Of a DNA stretch of 16,218 nucleotides, positions 14,988 to 16,218 are shown in pieces. Every line of letters begins with the position of its first letter. Positions within the stretch are counted from its first letter, which is position 1. The DNA is from Alphaproteobacteria bacterium (GTDB lineage Bacteria > Pseudomonadota > Alphaproteobacteria > VGEJ01). Where the stretch lies: NCBI GenBank assembly GCA_016869335.1, contig VGEJ01000022.1:1-16218 (forward strand), written 5' to 3'. Position numbers and translations under genes: made by a program. A model generated the notes under the pieces. That model worked only from the letters and a program-made list of their open reading frames with translations. It did no database searches and was not told the DNA's origin.

Positions 14988-15602
14988 ATGATCGCGTCCC
15001 TGCCCAATGCCCTGACGCTGTCCCGGATCTTCGTGATCCCGGCGTTCGTGGTTGCATTCTACCTGCCGGCGCCATGGGCGAGCTGGGTGACTGCGGGGAT
15101 CTTCGTTGCCGCCGGGGCGACGGATTTCTTCGACGGCTACGTCGCCCGCCGCCTCAATGTCGCGAGCGTGCTTGGGCGTTTTCTCGATCCAGTGGCCGAC
15201 AAGCTGCTGATCGCCGCGGCAATCGTCATGCTGGTCGCGGTCGATCGCCTGGTGGCGCTCAACGTGGTGGCCGCGCTCGTGATTCTCTGTCGCGAGATCC
15301 TGGTATCCGGCCTGCGTGAGCACCTGGCCGGCATCAGGGTGAGCGTGCCGGTCACGCGCCTGGCAAAGTGGAAGACGACGGTACAAATGGTGGCGCTGGC
15401 GTTGCTGCTGTTCGGCGACGCGGCGCCCTTCGGTGTTCCGGCGACCGAGCTCGGCATCTGGGGTCTTTGGGCTGCCGCTGTTCTGACGCTGTATACTGGA
15501 TATGATTACTTGCGCTCCGGCGTGACGCACATGCGCCGCAAGGAGCCACAGGAGACGGCGGCGGCGCTTCCCGAGGTCGGGCCGACTCCGCGCGCCGGCT
15601 GA
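14988..15602 (+). CDS. pgsA: CDP-diacylglycerol-glycerol-3-phosphate 3-phosphatidyltransferase
   Basis: The product is 204 aa from ATG 14988. This inner-membrane enzyme makes phosphatidylglycerol phosphate, the committed step to phosphatidylglycerol and cardiolipin. The CDP-alcohol phosphotransferase motif D-x2-D-G-x2-A-R-x8-G-x3-D-x3-D is complete: Asp46, Asp49, Gly50, Ala53, Arg54, Gly63, Asp67 and Asp71 in TDFFDGYVARRL and VLGRFLDPVADK. PNALTLSRIFVIP at the N-terminus and CREILVSGLREHLA plus AKWKTTVQM are typical of PgsA rather than PssA or Cls relatives. The hydrophilic C-terminal ~25 residues are an unremarkable tail. It is placed between uvrC and the molybdopterin genes, the common alphaproteobacterial order; its product feeds Lgt. 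Confidence 0.96.
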   Translation: MIASLPNALTLSRIFVIPAFVVAFYLPAPWASWVTAGIFVAAGATDFFDGYVARRLNVASVLGRFLDPVADKLLIAAAIVMLVAVDRLVALNVVAALVILCREILVSGLREHLAGIRVSVPVTRLAKWKTTVQMVALALLLFGDAAPFGVPATELGIWGLWAAAVLTLYTGYDYLRSGVTHMRRKEPQETAAALPEVGPTPRAG

Positions 15603-15617
15603 AGAGCGAGGCGGCCA

Positions 15618-16133
15618 ATGCGGGTTATCGGAGTGGCGGGCTGGAGCGGGGCGGGCAAGACCGCGCTGATCACGCGCCTCCTGCCGGTGCTGTGCGGCCG
15701 CGGGTTGCGGGTTTCCACCGTCAAGCGCGCGCACCACGAATTCGACATCGATCAGCCGGGCAAGGACAGCTACGCGCACCGTGCCGCCGGCGCCACCGAG
15801 GTCCTGGTATCGTCGGCGCGGCGCTGGGCGCTGCTGCACGAGCAGCGCGGCGCGCCGGAGTTGAGCTTCGAAGAAGCTATCGCCCGGCTCAGCCCCGTCG
15901 ATCTGGTGATCGTCGAGGGCTTCAAGCACCACGCGCACGACAAGATCGAGGTCCACGATCCCGGCGAAGGCAAGGAGCTGCTGGCGCCGAACGACCCGCA
16001 CATCATCGCCGTTTGCAGTGCGGCGCCGCTGTCGCCGCAGCGCGTGCCCGTGTTCACGCGCGACGACGTCGCCGGGGTCGCGGCCTTCATTATCGCGCAC
16101 TGCGGCCTGGCAGCGCGGTCTGCGGTGGCGTGA
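15618..16133 (+). CDS. mobB: Molybdopterin-guanine dinucleotide biosynthesis adaptor MobB
   Basis: The product is 171 aa from ATG 15618, with GAGG about 7 nt upstream. It is a GTP-binding P-loop protein that assists MobA in attaching GMP to molybdopterin. Visible motifs are VIGVAGWSGAGKTALITRLL (Walker A, residues 8-15), TVKRAHHEFDIDQPGKDSYA followed by HRAAGA (a MobB family signature), and DLVIVEGFKHH (switch/Walker B region). Length is normal. Its TGA overlaps the moaD ATG by one base (TGATG), so the two are co-translated. mobA is not in the window. Confidence 0.94.
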   Translation: MRVIGVAGWSGAGKTALITRLLPVLCGRGLRVSTVKRAHHEFDIDQPGKDSYAHRAAGATEVLVSSARRWALLHEQRGAPELSFEEAIARLSPVDLVIVEGFKHHAHDKIEVHDPGEGKELLAPNDPHIIAVCSAAPLSPQRVPVFTRDDVAGVAAFIIAHCGLAARSAVA

Positions 16134-16218
16134 TGCATCTCCTCTATTTCGCCTGGGTGCGCCAGAAGACCGGCATCGCGGCCGAGACGATCACGCTCCC
16201 GCCCGGCATTGCCACGGT
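16133..16218 (+). CDS. moaD: Molybdopterin synthase small subunit MoaD, partial
   Basis: Only the first 28 codons are present before the right edge (MHLLYFAWVRQKTGIAAETI, then TLPPG). The strand-turn-strand opening with YFAWVRQKTG and a following ETITLP is the usual beginning of MoaD, the ubiquitin-like sulfur carrier of molybdopterin synthase. Context agrees: the gene overlaps mobB and follows uvrC-pgsA, where moaD-moaE are typically found. The C-terminal Gly-Gly lies beyond the window and cannot be checked. Confidence 0.8.
   Translation, partial: MHLLYFAWVRQKTGIAAETITLPPGIAT

Noticed and set aside
12937..15075. ~710-codon minus-strand open frame antisense to uvrC and the start of pgsA
   Set aside because: No recognisable motif, His/Arg/Gly/Ala-rich shadow composition, while the plus strand carries complete UvrC domains including the four-cysteine set.

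Overview
This is a GC-rich (mostly about 65-72% by eye) chromosomal window from a Gram-negative bacterium, most likely an alphaproteobacterium close to the Rhodospirillales. The basis is protein style (UvrB, UvrC, PgsA, UbiK, MidA family), the gene orders lgt-methyltransferase-pgeF and uvrC-pgsA-(mobB)-moaD, frequent GTG starts and many GTGA/ATGA start/stop overlaps. This is inference from sequence character; no database search was run. Most of the window is housekeeping genes, with two short scars of decayed or foreign DNA.

Left block (1-3268): a minus-strand operon, lgt (lipoprotein lipidation), a MidA/NDUFAF7-type methyltransferase and a pgeF-type laccase-domain gene cut by the window edge, diverges from ubiK (ubiquinone assembly factor). 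ubiK runs tail to tail, with a 4-bp overlap, into an exported peptidoglycan-binding protein. Region 3332-3643 has no intact gene. It holds the C-terminal end of a frameshifted PEP-CTERM protein gene directly against the last ~25 codons of an IS3-family transposase.

Middle block (3694-9359): pirin, a small ABM-fold monooxygenase-like protein, a GlcG/HbpS-type (DUF336) protein, a cupredoxin-fold protein with no copper-ligand cysteine and a damaged or mis-started lipoprotein N-terminus, a formate/nitrite transporter (FNT) family channel, and uvrB. The cupredoxin and FNT genes share a CTAG as their two stop codons.

Accessory segment (9360-11450): about 700 bp of visibly lower GC with a small two-helix membrane ORF and a frame-broken gene remnant, then a tight three-gene minus operon (VOC protein, ArsR regulator, SRPBCC protein) whose genes each overlap by GTGA. 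It is headed by a very AT-rich inverted-repeat operator/promoter.

Right block (11537-16218): a pteridine-reductase-like SDR (PTR1/FolM type, with the Asp-13-Tyr-4-Lys signature) overlapping folB, a terminator, a 375-bp gap with two convergent DnaA-box-like 9-mers, then uvrC, pgsA, mobB and the first 28 codons of moaD. uvrB and uvrC, the two nucleotide excision repair genes here, share an ATATAAAG element 3-4 nt before the start codon, suggesting leaderless transcripts. I found no CRISPR array, rRNA or tRNA, and no convincing new multi-gene system. The most informative oddities are the PEP-CTERM/IS3 scar, the low-GC decayed locus, the AT-rich operator and the uvrB/uvrC promoter match.
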